NCBI RefSeq assembly: GCF_000002425.4
Contig: NC_037270.1
Location: 1,037,617 to 1,101,616, forward strand
Length of the DNA stretch: 64,000 bases
Origin: Physcomitrium patens
Lineage: Eukaryota; Streptophyta; Bryopsida; Funariales; Funariaceae
Direction of reading: 5' to 3'
Shown: positions 34,958 through 44,604 of the stretch, piece after piece
How positions within the stretch are numbered: position 1 is the first letter of the stretch
How the letters are laid out: every line of letters starts with the position of its first letter
Notes under the pieces: generated by a model
Told to the model about the DNA's origin: nothing
Databases searched by the model: none
Seen by the model: the letters and a program-made list of their open reading frames with translations, nothing else
Translations under genes and position numbers: made by a program

Positions 34958-35319
34958 CAGTGATCGGTTACTCGGTATCCTCCATCGTCGTCATGGTACA
35001 TGTAGTTCTTCATCTCGGGGTCGCCTTCATGAGCTACTCGGTTGCGATACTCTGACTGGCATAGTATCTATCTCTTGGCTATCCATATCAAAAGACCAAA
35101 CTACGATCTATCTTGGAAAAAATAACTACATCAACTATAAATTTTGATGGTGCTCTCCCCTTTTCTTATATTGTTGGAAGAACAAGCTTCAGAAAGAAGC
35201 TATCATCGAATTGATTTAGGTTTATCGGGATGTCGTTGATGAAACTCCTGTACCTTTTATGGCGCATTCGTAAGATTTTCAGCTGGCTCCTACGTTCGCT
35301 CATTAATGTCATAGCTGCA

Positions 35320-35793
35320 CTAATGAACAAGATATTCTAACTTTCCCCACCTTCGCCGTGAATTCAATACCTTTTCAACCTCGTATTCTTCGTGGTTCTC
35401 GATTTCAATACTAGGTGGCAGACATTGCACTCTTCCAAGATAAGATGACTCTCGATAAGGTTCCAACAGAGAAACATGAAAGATTGGATGTACCTTCATA
35501 AAAGCCGGTAACTCCAGCCGGTATGCCACTGGATTAATTTGCTTCTGAATGATAAATGGTCCCAATCTTCGATAGTCCAACTTATTACATGGTCACTTGG
35601 TCTTGATATTTCGTCGAAGAAGCCAAGCTTTGTCTCCAACTTTGAAAGCAGGTGCTGGATTCCGAAATCTATCTGCAGACATCTTATAGGATTCTTGAGC
35701 GGATTGTAATTGAAGCTTCAACATAGTTTGAAGCTCTGATAGTTGCTTCGCAAATCCTTCAGCTGCTGGATTGTTATTTGTTGACGGACTCAA
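35320..35793 (-). pseudogene. Integrase C-terminus and chromodomain of element F
   Basis: ORFs 35793-35593 (STNNNPAAEGFAKQLSEL, KVGDKAWLLRRNIKTK) and 35580-35320 (MDYRRLGPFIIQKQINPVAY, MKVHPIFHVSLLEPYRESS) lead into the chromodomain EEYEVEKVLNSRRRWGKLEY. The reading is broken by TAG at the first aromatic-cage Trp position after LVH and by a second TAG at the later Trp (NERT-stop-EP). Both are TGG-to-TAG changes. The intact ancestor would bind methylated histone tails. Confidence 0.8.
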
Positions 35794-35910
35794 TAAATCA
35801 AGCTTTGGATGATACCCATAGTTGGAAAAGAATAGTGTTTGTTGAGTCGACGCATGGAGGGTGTTGTTATATGCAAACTCGGCTAGCGGTAGATATGCAG
35901 TCCAATCGTC

Positions 35911-36375
35911 TTACTGATAGTTGATGCTGCATCGTAAGTACTGCTCCAAGACTTGGTTCACCCGTTCCGTTTGGCCATCAGTTTGAAGATGAAAAGCTGA
36001 AGAAAGCTTGATATCCACCTTCAATATCCCAAAGAGAGATCTCCAAAACTTTGACATGAACTGGGTACCTCGATCTGATATGATATCATTTGGTAGTCCA
36101 TGATATCGATACACATTATCGAGAAAGAGTCTTGCTGTGACTTCACTGGACGATGTCTTCTTACAAGAAACAAAGTGTGCCATCTTCGTAAGCCGATCTA
36201 CCACGACAAAGATGCTTTCAAATGAGTTTGATGATGGCAAGTCCGTGATGAAGTCCATAGAAATTGAAGACCATGGTCGACGTGGAATTGGCAATGGTTG
36301 TAGAAGTCCATAAGGGCAATGCCGAGGATTCTTGGATCTTGAACAGATATCATAGGAGAGGACAAAATGTTTCAC
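35911..36375 (-). CDS. Integrase core of element F
   Basis: A 154-codon open frame. It holds the end of the zinc-binding domain (YDICSRSKNPRHC), the first catalytic Asp in [10 protein letters not shown], the second Asp in SDRGTQFMSKF and the Glu in DGQTERVNQVLEQY, a complete D-D-E set. It is separated from the upstream frame by a TAG that replaces the Trp of QMWKDVK near 36379. It ends at TAA (35913-35911) after INYQ. That same stop is present in A and E, and the coding sequence clearly continues beyond it ([17 protein letters not shown]). Confidence 0.75.
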   Translation of the reverse strand: MKHFVLSYDICSRSKNPRHCPYGLLQPLPIPRRPWSSISMDFITDLPSSNSFESIFVVVDRLTKMAHFVSCKKTSSSEVTARLFLDNVYRYHGLPNDIISDRGTQFMSKFWRSLFGILKVDIKLSSAFHLQTDGQTERVNQVLEQYLRCSINYQ

Positions 36376-36381
36376 ATCCTT

Positions 36382-37779
36382 CTACATTTGGGGCCACCAA
36401 AAATCTCGGGAAATAAGCTCCAAGGTCTTGTTGAATCCAAAATATCCCGCAGTTGGAAAATCATGGCGAGATTGAAGAACTCGGAGTCGTGCTAGTCCTT
36501 TTGGAATGTACAATTGCTCTTCAAAGTATAAAAGATCTCCCTCCACCTTGAACTTGTCGTCATTGGTACGTTGCTTGATATCAATGGCTACTGAATCTTT
36601 AATGGTCATAGCACGTACCTGGTTTAGGAAGTCAGCATCAAATGATACAATAGTACCACAAAGTTGAAATCTCTTTGGCTTCAATAACGTTGTACATTGT
36701 TGATCAAACGCTGCTTCTCCAGCCTTTGGTGCAAGATATGATCTCCTTGATAAAGCATCGGATAGTCCTTGCTGCCTTCTAGGTCGATAAGTGATAACAA
36801 AATCGAATCTAAATAGTGACATATTCCATCGAGCTTGACGCCGATTTAAAACTCGAGCCGACATGAAATACTCCAAATTCTTGTGATCCGTATATACGGT
36901 TACTGGATGTGCAGCTCCTTCAAGAAAGTGACGCCATTCTTCGAAAGAATCCACTATATCAAGAAGTTCCTTATCGTGGATCTCATAATTGATTTCAGCA
37001 GCAGAGAACTTCTGAGAATAGAATGCAACTGGATGGAGCTTCTTGTCCTCACTCATTTGTGAAAGGACAGCTCCCAAAGCAAAATCTGAAGCATCAATTT
37101 CTAAATAGAAGGCCTTTATAAAGTCTGGATGTACCAAAATTGGAGCTATAGTAAATGCTGTCTTCAAGTCTTGAAACGCCTTCTCCGCCAAAGGTCCCCA
37201 TTCCAACTTATCCTTGCATGTTAATCGAGTGAGAAGAGCAGCAACTTGAGAATAATTCTTGATAAAGATCCGATAGAAGTTAGCAAAACCAAGAAAGCAT
37301 TGTACATCTCTAACCGTCTTTGGAATCTCCCAAGACATGATTGCTTCTACTTTCTTGGGGTCCATCTTCAAACCTTCTGTAGTCGCAATGAATCCCAAAA
37401 ACTCCATCTCCGTCTGGTGAAATAAACACTTTTCTAATTTGGCATATAATCCTCGCTTGCATAGTTTCTCCCAGACCAAACAAACATGTTTCTCATGCTC
37501 TTCCTCGTTTTTAGAAAATATTAGAATATCGTCCAGGTAGATGACAATAAAATCATCGAGGTGTTCTCGAAAGATGTCATTCATCATATGTTGGAAAACC
37601 GCAGGAGCATTGGTAAGACCAAAAGGCATGACATTATACTTGAAATGACCATACCTTGTACGGAATGTTGTCTTCCACTCATCTCCTTCCTTGATTCGTA
37701 CAAGATTATAAGCTCCCCTTAGATCAATTTTTGTAAAGATCTTTGCATGTCCAAGTTGTTCTAAGAGACTAGAAATCAA
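36382..37779 (-). CDS. Reverse transcriptase, RNase H and integrase N-terminus of element F
   Basis: A 465-codon open frame. [22 protein letters not shown] with the first catalytic Asp, [17 protein letters not shown], the Y-L-D-D box in [14 protein letters not shown], and MEFLGFIATTEGLKMDPKKV. RNase H: YLEIDASDFALGAVLSQ, NYEIHDKELLDIVDSFEEW, TVYTDHKNLEYFMSARV and QQGLSDALSRRSYL. The integrase zinc-binding start follows (LQSRHDFPTAGYFGFNKTL). All catalytic residues of RT and RNase H appear present. The RT start lies upstream, past a stop near 37780-37821. Confidence 0.85.
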   Translation of the reverse strand: MISSLLEQLGHAKIFTKIDLRGAYNLVRIKEGDEWKTTFRTRYGHFKYNVMPFGLTNAPAVFQHMMNDIFREHLDDFIVIYLDDILIFSKNEEEHEKHVCLVWEKLCKRGLYAKLEKCLFHQTEMEFLGFIATTEGLKMDPKKVEAIMSWEIPKTVRDVQCFLGFANFYRIFIKNYSQVAALLTRLTCKDKLEWGPLAEKAFQDLKTAFTIAPILVHPDFIKAFYLEIDASDFALGAVLSQMSEDKKLHPVAFYSQKFSAAEINYEIHDKELLDIVDSFEEWRHFLEGAAHPVTVYTDHKNLEYFMSARVLNRRQARWNMSLFRFDFVITYRPRRQQGLSDALSRRSYLAPKAGEAAFDQQCTTLLKPKRFQLCGTIVSFDADFLNQVRAMTIKDSVAIDIKQRTNDDKFKVEGDLLYFEEQLYIPKGLARLRVLQSRHDFPTAGYFGFNKTLELISRDFWWPQM

Positions 37780-37821
37780 AGGTAATGGGTAATGATTTTT
37801 CTTTGTTACCTTGTTGAGGCC

Positions 37822-38673
37822 TCAATACTCCACACACATCCATAATGATCCATCTTTCTTCTTCACAAATAAGATGGGTGCTCTAGCTGATGATTTTGAA
37901 TGACGAATGAAGTTCTTGGCTAGATTCTCGTCGATGTACTTTCGCAACTCTGCCAACTCCATTTGCGATAGATTGTAGATTGGGCCAAAACGTGGTTGTG
38001 CTCCTTCTTGCAAGTCTATGGCACAATCATATGGTCGGTGTTCCGGTAGTATGTCGGCATTTTTCTTTTGAAACACGTCTTCAAAATCCTTATATTGCTC
38101 CGGTATACTTGCTGTTGAGATCTTCTCCTCAGTAGTTGGAGCCGCATAAATGACAAATGGAGTGCCTTCCTTAGATGATCTTATAAACGCTCTTGTTCCA
38201 ATGAATAAGGATTTCTTTTTTCGAGGTTTTTTACTAGATTTTTTCTTAGATGATTTTGTGGGAAAAGTCATCTTCCGCAACCTCCAATCTATCGATGGAT
38301 TATATTTTTCCAACCAAGAAAGACGAAGAATAATAGGATTTGATGGGGTTCTAATAATATTAAAAATAATATGACTACTATGGTCTTTAAACGTTACTTC
38401 TATAGGATTTGATTCATGGGTGATGCTACCAGACAATAAAGGTCGCCCATCTATGACCTCAACATGAACAGGTTTTGATTTTTGTACTAAAGGGATCTTA
38501 TGACGCTTTGCAAATTCTTCGTCTAAAAAACAAGCAGATGCTCCTGACTCTAGTAATGCTAAGGTTCTTAGTTTTTGAGGGTCGATAAACAGAGGGATTG
38601 TAAAACAAAGTGCAGGTTGGGCAGAAAGAAAGGAACCTGATTGTTGTTGGGATATTTCATTGTCCAGCCGCAC
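37822..38673 (-). pseudogene. Protease and RT start of element F
   Basis: A 283-codon frame contains the protease: LALLESGASACFLDEEF, where the catalytic D-S-G reads E-S-G, then KPVHVEVIDGRPLLSGS and LSWLEKYNPSIDW. A basic linker (SSKKKSSKKPRKKKS) follows, then the pre-RT leader ILPEHRPYDCAIDLQEGAQP and the first RT block [14 protein letters not shown], ending at a stop just before RGLNKV. The D-to-E change in the protease and the stop make this copy defective. Confidence 0.75.
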
Positions 38674-38729
38674 GGTTCCTACTGTGGCTGGGCATCCTCG
38701 TTTTCCTGAACGAATACTCCCCTAGTCTT

Positions 38730-39704
38730 GACTATACCTCGATTTTGCTTTTTGGGGCAGTTTTCGACTTTGTGGCCTTCTCCACCGCAATATAAGCATA
38801 AATTTTCTTCCATACGTCACTTTTTTTCTTCTATAGTAAGAGATTTGATACGTACCGCATCAATTTGCATGTCTTCCATCTCTGAATGCAAATTCACACT
38901 GCTTGCCGACATAGTTGGAGCATGGCAAATTGTATGTTGTCTTGAGCGTTGGTCTTGGCGACGTTAGAATAGGCGATTATCGCACTTCACAGCTTGGCTA
39001 ATGGCTTCATTGAGCGTTCGTGGATCAGGAAGAGTTAACAGCAAATCCTTCAGATCAGCTCTTAAACCCCAATAGAATTGACTCATCAACGCTTCTTCAT
39101 CCCAATTGATGTCACATATTAATTGCCTGAAATCCGAAGCATAGACTGATGTAGAACGCATTCCCTGTCGTAGCGACCGGATCTTTGTTGTAGCCCATCG
39201 AACCTTATCATGTTCACCAAATGCTTCCGTAAATGCTTCTAAAAAGGTTTCGGAGTTGTTTAATATGGATGATCGTTTCTGAAACAAAGGAACAAACCAT
39301 GATAGAGCTTGTCCCGTAAGTAAGGTTCCAACAAGCCCAACACGTGACTCCTTCGTTGGATATCTTTCGGGCTGTAAAACTGTTATCAACCTGATTTGAT
39401 TGACAAATCCTCGAAACTTGGAACGTGTTCCATCGAACTTATCTGGAAGGCTAACTCGAGGCTCCTTATGTTATAGAACTAGTGGTTCTTGTCGAACCTG
39501 AGGTAAAGTTATTTCTCCAAGTGCAGAAATTTGAGGCTGGTGCAGTTTAGATTGTACTATCCCAGATACTCCATCATTATAAAGCCTTGCCACCACTCCT
39601 TCAATCTTTTCAGTTCTTTGTGATAACGTAGCGAGGGCATTCATAATAGCATCTAACTTAGACTCCAAACTTTCTGTCATACTAATGTCTTGACCTCCGG
39701 CCAT
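38730..39704 (-). pseudogene. gag of element F (a few stops)
   Basis: From ATG at 39704: SMTESLESKLDAIMNALATL (helical), stop TAA at 39473-39471, then the same frame continues with the capsid region (ALSWFVPLFQKRSSILN, FLEAFTEAFGEHDKVRWAT, LRQGMRSTSVYASDFRQLIC, LPDPRTLNEAISQAVKCDNR) to a stop near 38962. A C-x2-C-x4-H-x4-C knuckle (CLYCGGEGHKVENC) follows near 38800-38755 in a broken frame. It matches A gag along its length. The upstream gap to the LTR holds the leader. Its role would be particle assembly and RNA packaging. Confidence 0.8.
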
Positions 39705-39969
39705 TCTAAAAGAAGGACAAAAATGACTCTACAAGAGGCAATATTGGTTTATAGGAGGGTAATCCACAACCTATAAAACGCCTTAAGAATTTCAAGAAGA
39801 GGGGTAATCCACTCTCTCCAAGAAAAATAAGACTCCAATATTGTAACAGAAGAAGTATCAGTTTAGAGGAGGGTAATCCGCAACCTCTAAAATGCTAGTA
39901 TACCTTCAAGTAGAGGGGTAATCCACACTCTACTAAGAAAGAACTAGCTCTGATATCTCAAGTTACTGC

Positions 39970-39980
39970 AGTCTCGACAA
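39970..39980 (-). promoter_or_regulatory. Putative self-primer binding site of element F
   Basis: On the minus strand TTGTCGAGACT, 2 nt inside the 5' LTR end. It is fully complementary (11/11) to the RNA-start segment of the 3' LTR (34390-34400), and 10 of 11 plus one G-U to that of the 5' LTR (40108-40118). A tRNA-iMet-like TATCAGAGC occurs 27 nt from the LTR (39955-39947). Confidence 0.6.
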
Positions 39981-40296
39981 ACTGTCACGGACGCAAAATA
40001 CAGACTTAAAATCTAACAAGAAGTTGAAGAAGAAGTGGCAGAACTATATTAAACAGATGAGTACAAGAACAACACCAGAAAGGTGAGCTAGAACTCCAAG
40101 AGATGTCTTGTCAAGACTGAAGAACTCTTCAGCCTCGATCCCTATATATACTCCTACTTAGGAAGCTTCTCGAGCTACTTCTATTAACTAAAAAGCTTCT
40201 AGAAGGTTCCAGAGGCTTCCTTTTTAGAAGGTTCTAGAAACTTCTCGAGCTACTTCTATTAACTAGGAAGCTTCTAGAAAGTTCCAAGAGATTCCT

Positions 40297-40319
40297 TTCT
40301 AGAAGCTTCTAGAAACTTC
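40297..40319. promoter_or_regulatory. Heat-shock-element array, 5' LTR of F
   Basis: Five perfectly phased units TTC-ta-GAA-gc-TTC-ta-GAA-ac-TTC, about 150 bp upstream of the LTR TATA box. Confidence 0.6.
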
Positions 40320-40420
40320 TCTTCTAGAAGGTTCCAGAGACTTCTTTTCTAGAAGCTTCTAGAAACTTCTCTCTAAAAGGTTCCAGAGGCTTCTCTTCTA
40401 GAAGGTTCCAGAGGCTTGTT

Positions 40421-40443
40421 TTCTAGAAGGTTCTAGAAACTTC
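40421..40443. promoter_or_regulatory. Second heat-shock-element array, 5' LTR of F
   Basis: Five perfectly phased units TTC-ta-GAA-gg-TTC-ta-GAA-ac-TTC, near the start of the LTR on the element strand. Confidence 0.6.
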
Positions 40444-40477
40444 TCTCTAGAAAGTTCTAAAGAATATGTCCCTAACA

Positions 40478-40482
40478 AAAGA
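40478..40482. repeat. Target-site duplication of element F, right copy (AAAGA)
   Basis: It repeats 34260-34264; the A LTR continues from 40483. Confidence 0.9.
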
Positions 40483-40778
40483 TTCTAAAATATTTTAGAG
40501 AAGCTTTGTAGTTTGTAGAAGCTACTTGAGAATTTTTCAAGCTTGTGGAAGTTGCTTGAGAAGCTTCTTAGTTTGTGAAAGCTACTTGAGAAGCTTCTTA
40601 ACTTGTAGTATATATAGGAACCGAGACTGAGGGGATCTTCAATCTCGACAATGTATTTCTTGCAGCTCTAGCTCACCACTTTAATGTTGTTCTTGTACTC
40701 ATCTGATTAATCAAGTTCTTGCCGATTCTTCTTGAATTTCTTGTTTAGATTTCTAATCAGTATTCTAAATTCGTGACA
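40483..40778 (+). repeat. 3' LTR of element A, remainder
   Basis: It continues the LTR from 34264 (TTCTAAAATATTTTAGAGAAGC...) to ATTCGTGACA at 40778, matching 5325-5650. TATA box at 40609-40616. Followed by ATAAA (40779-40783), the right target duplication of A. Confidence 0.85.
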
Positions 40779-40783
40779 ATAAA

Positions 40784-41279
40784 GAACTAATTAACATCTT
40801 GAGTACAAAGAGAGAAGTCAAAGGGGGTACCCAAAAGCTTGATGATGTTATTAGAAGTAGCCAATATCTAAATTAATCTCAAGGTTTTTTTATATTATTA
40901 ATAAGCTACAAATTTAGCCTATTTTATTTCAATGCCTAATACTAAACTGGATTGTTTGATGATACTTACTAATGTTTTGATATTTTTTATTTTATTTTTA
41001 TTGTTGAATGATTTTCATATTGGTTTATGTTTTGTTAATAAGAACTTCAAGAAATAATAATCTTTCAAATCTTAGAATCTTTGATTGCTTCTTGAATAGC
41101 CAAATTCAAAAATATTTCAACTAAATTAAGTAATTAAGGGGCTATGAGGTAATCTTATCTCACCTTTCTTTCCAATGAGAAGCATTTGATAAAGAAACTT
41201 TTCATACTTACTAATATACTAAATTATTAATAATTATTTATAAAGTTTAAATAAAATATAATATTTCTACTTCTAATTC

Positions 41280-41317
<38 letters not shown>

Positions 41318-41694
41318 TTTTTTAAATTATCAAGTATTTGTTAAATTGATCCATCCAAAGTTCTCCATTATTAGATCCGCATTGGTCAAAAATCAATGAA
41401 AAAATGGTTGAATCCTCAACCCATGATGATGGGTGGATTGATTTAGTAAATGTGTGGGTTAATTTAATAATTTCATATATATATTTATATATTGTAGATA
41501 ATTTTTATGTTATGTCTATTTCTTTGGCTCTATATATTTGTGTAACAAAGACATAACATGTTTCAACTTACTTCTATTTTTATTTATTACTTAATTATTA
41601 TAGTTCTTTACTACAATGGTTAGCAAAGAAGGTAAAACCAATTAAATAATGAATATCAAGCGACTCTTTGTTTAATATTTTAAATTATTTTTAT
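40784..41694. other. AT-rich spacer
   Basis: No ORF of note; contains (TA)n at about 41281-41314. Nothing recognised. Confidence 0.6.
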
Positions 41695-42600
41695 TTATTT
41701 TTAAGATAAAGATAGTATTTGAGGGTAGTTTCCTCCTGTTGTGAGGAAGTAGGTGGGTGTGGAGATGTAGAGTGGAGGTGGTCGGAGGCAGTAAGTAAGT
41801 AAACATGTCTCTTTTCCATGGACAGACAGTCTGGCAATGAAGAACAGAACAGTCTGGTGGAAGAGGAGGAGGCCAGTCTCACACAGAGAGATAGAGAGTG
41901 TGATAAGTAGTATGGTCGATGGGGTTGCCACGTGGATGGGGCGGTGGATGACACGAGGGGGGCAATGCTAGTGGGAAAGACGAATGACAGGCACAAAGCT
42001 GGTGGAAGGACCAAACCGAACCCAGCTGGTCTCTGTCACCACCACCAGGCAGCAGGCAGCAGTAGTAGTTGTGGTGCCTCTGACGAGACTACTGCCACCC
42101 CCCTCCCCGTCCCCACTCAGTCACTCACTCATTCATCCACCCACAAACCTCCATCCATATATTCATCCATTTGATCATTAGATCTGCCGGCCATCCAGAA
42201 CACCCACCAATGCTCGCTCCACATTGTCTCCCTCCCTCACCCTCTTTGCATAGCAAGGAACAGGTTCTTCTCCTACTCCATTGGTGTGCTACTGCTGCTG
42301 CTCTGAAATGATGCCACCAGGCCGGAGGGACAGACGCAGGAGGGAGGGCATTGATGAGCCGAGACTGGCACTGAGTGTCACGGGGAGTCTCCCTTTCTGT
42401 ACGAGTGTATATGCATAACTATGTGTGGTTGCCTCAGGTGTTCTGCTGGGGGGGGCACTGGCAGCAGGAGTCGGACCCTGACTCACATACATTGCTGTAT
42501 GTGTTTTTTTGGGCGGGGATGCATGTCGCAACGCCTCGGCATATCCTGAAATCCTGCTACTCTGTGCTCTGCTCTGGCCCACGCTCTGATTGACCTGAGT
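41695..42600. promoter_or_regulatory. GC-rich island of unknown function
   Basis: A sharp change from AT-rich DNA to about 900 bp of mixed GC-rich sequence with purine/pyrimidine runs. It contains the perfect palindrome CCACGTGG (G-box core) at 41928-41935 and the 20-mer CCATGGACAGACAGTCTGGC at 41816-41835. The GC-rich island upstream of the GT34 gene has both features too (46588-46595 and 46230-46249). Overlapping ORFs on both strands (for example 41932-42174, 42289-42582) are low-complexity and not convincing. It could be the promoter and leader of an unrecognised or lost gene. Confidence 0.45.
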
Positions 42601-42611
42601 GACCAGAGCAT

Positions 42612-42644
42612 TAAATGTTCTACCTTACTCAGGTAGAACATTTA
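42612..42644. other. Perfect 13-bp hairpin at the edge of the GC-rich island
   Basis: TAAATGTTCTACC (42612-42624), a 7-nt loop, and GGTAGAACATTTA (42632-42644) pair without mismatch. CCTGAGT just upstream (about 42594-42600) can alternatively pair with ACTCAGG (42627-42633), which covers the loop. Confidence 0.7.
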
Positions 42645-43087
42645 TGTAAGATAATAATTTACAATTAAAATTAAATTAAAACCACATTAACAAATAGTGC
42701 CTATTGTTGAGGTTTTCGTTTAGCAATTTAACCAAAGTAATTATGAAATTTATATTTTAACAACAAACTCATATGTTATTTCTAATTATTTGGTAATTTC
42801 ATTAAAAAAAAATATTCATGTCAAATTTTAATGTTTAAATTGTTTTTAGATTAGAGTATTTGGCATGTGACATTGATCTTGTTATTTTTTATTTTTTTTT
42901 ATCAGAGGTGACATTTTTGATAATTACAGAAACATGAGGCATTATGAATATTGATTTTGTTATTATATATATATATATATATAAGATATAAACATAATTA
43001 CATAGATTTTTTTTTCTGTCTCCCATAAGTATTTATGGTCTCATTACTTTGATAAATTATTTTAAAAACAAAGAAAGTGATCCCAAA

Positions 43088-43132
<45 letters not shown>

Positions 43133-44558
43133 GAACTTCCAATAATTTTATTATGAAATTAGAAGAGGATAAAAAATGAGTACTTTACAATATTTATATT
43201 TATATTTTTTAAAATTAATATTTTACATATCTAGATCTTTTCCTGTTGAAATATAGCTCTCCGTTTATGTAAAAAAAATTAACTAAAATATGAATTAGGA
43301 AATCTAAGTATAAAAACATTCCATGAAATATATATATAACATCATTTCGTTTTTTTACTACACTATAAAATATTTAAAACTTGATAATATTTATATTATG
43401 GCACTTATTTACTAAATTTTTATTCAATTAAAACTACACAGTTTGATAATTTGATGATATCATTATAATTTATTTTAAAATTATTTAATAAAAATTCACA
43501 TTATAGAAGTCATTTATAATATAACTCATTATAATTAGATCGATGTACACATATAAACACAACTACCTTTACTAAAAATATATATATCTTAAGCAATAAT
43601 TTTTTATTTTTAATTTAACTTTTTTTCTCTATTTTAAATTTTAACTTGTATCCAACTTATTAAAATTCAATCACATAGTTTTAGTTATTATATGTTCTTA
43701 CATAGTATTTTAAAAGTAATTCTTTAAAATCATATGGGTAAAATGATTTTCAATCTATAATAGATATTATATATTTCGATTAAAGTAAGAATTTGAGCTT
43801 TTTCTAATTTTTGGTTTGTAGTATGTTTTTGTATTGATTTGTAGTTTCTATAGAGCTTTTGAAATATTGACTGAATGTTGAATGATACAACCTTGGAAGA
43901 GACGTCTAGAAATGGTTGAATTAAAACTATTTCTATGAAGATGTTTTAAATTGTTTCAAAAACAAATTACAATTAAATATCATCAAACACAACCATTTCA
44001 TAACATGATCTTCAAAAACATTCTTTGCAACATATTTTTTTCTTTAAAATTTTTCTAAGTACTTTGGTTTAAAACATTCTTCTACTTCTTAGCACTATAT
44101 ATGCCCTAGTTGGTAGATCTTTAGGATACTTTTGGCATTTTTTTTGACAATTTTATGGGCTTTAATGAACCTCAATATCTTAAGAATGTTCTTTTAGATC
44201 TTATTAAAAATAACTCTTTATATATTTATTTCTGTACTTATAAATATTTATATATTTTGTGTTTATTTTCATAACACCATCATGCATTACTGTTATAATT
44301 ATATAAAAAGTGACCAATATCATATGCATAGTTTTTGAAGAAGCTTAAAGTATTTTCGGTTTATTGTAACCAACCCACATGCATATATTTGCAAAATACT
44401 ACAGTTGTTTATAACTGGACTTCCTTAAACCAACATAAAGTGCCGCCACTTCATCAACCAACGTATTACTTGATGCATAGGTGATTGAAAAATATACTTA
44501 ACAAAGTCAAAGCAAAAAACAAAGGTAGCTTTGGTTTTTGTCTGCACCAACAAACCAG

Positions 44559-44604
<46 letters not shown>

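Larger units (their letters stand above)
34265..40477 (-). mobile_element. Element F: minus-strand chromovirus inserted in the 3' LTR of A
   Basis: 6.2 kb, bounded by LTRs 39983-40477 (5') and 34265-34685 (3'), with AAAGA on both sides. The interior reads gag, zinc knuckle, protease, RT, RNase H, integrase, chromodomain, small ORF, purine tract. It is the best-preserved copy here: RT, RNase H and integrase active-site residues are readable, with isolated stops. Counting by eye, the LTRs differ by about 25 substitutions over about 420 aligned bases (near 6%), plus repeat-unit indels. F must be younger than A. Its family could be active elsewhere in this genome. Confidence 0.9.
39983..40477 (-). 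repeat. 5' LTR of element F
   Basis: 495 bp, TGTCACGGACGCAAAA to ATGTCCCTAACA on the plus strand. TATA box at 40143-40150 (minus strand) and RNA-start segment at 40118-40108, 32 nt downstream. Most of the LTR upstream of the TATA box is a tandem array of TTCTAGAAG-type units. Confidence 0.9.
5292..40778 (+). mobile_element. Element A: outer plus-strand Ty3/Gypsy chromovirus, interrupted by nested insertions
   Basis: The limits are set by LTR ends (TGTCAAGG...CGTGACA), LTR similarity and flanking ATAAA duplications. Parts of A itself are the 5' LTR 5292-5650, gag 5928-6890, pol part 1 about 7040-8507, pol part 2 about 31894-33690, a small downstream ORF 33958-34182, a purine tract before 34232, and a 3' LTR in two pieces (34232-34264 and 40483-40778). 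The order protease, RT, RNase H, integrase, chromodomain is that of chromoviruses. About 50 codons of RNase H seem to be missing at the internal breakpoint. Every ORF has several stops, so A is a dead copy. It is closely related to nested element F. Confidence 0.85.

Noticed and set aside
41932..42593. ORFs in the first GC-rich island (41932-42174, 42289-42582, 42375-42593) as genes
   Set aside because: Overlapping on both strands, low-complexity, no domain, no sign of codon bias or conserved motif.
42612..42644. microRNA precursor
   Set aside because: The 13-bp stem with a 7-nt loop is too short for a plant pre-miRNA and no longer foldback surrounds it.
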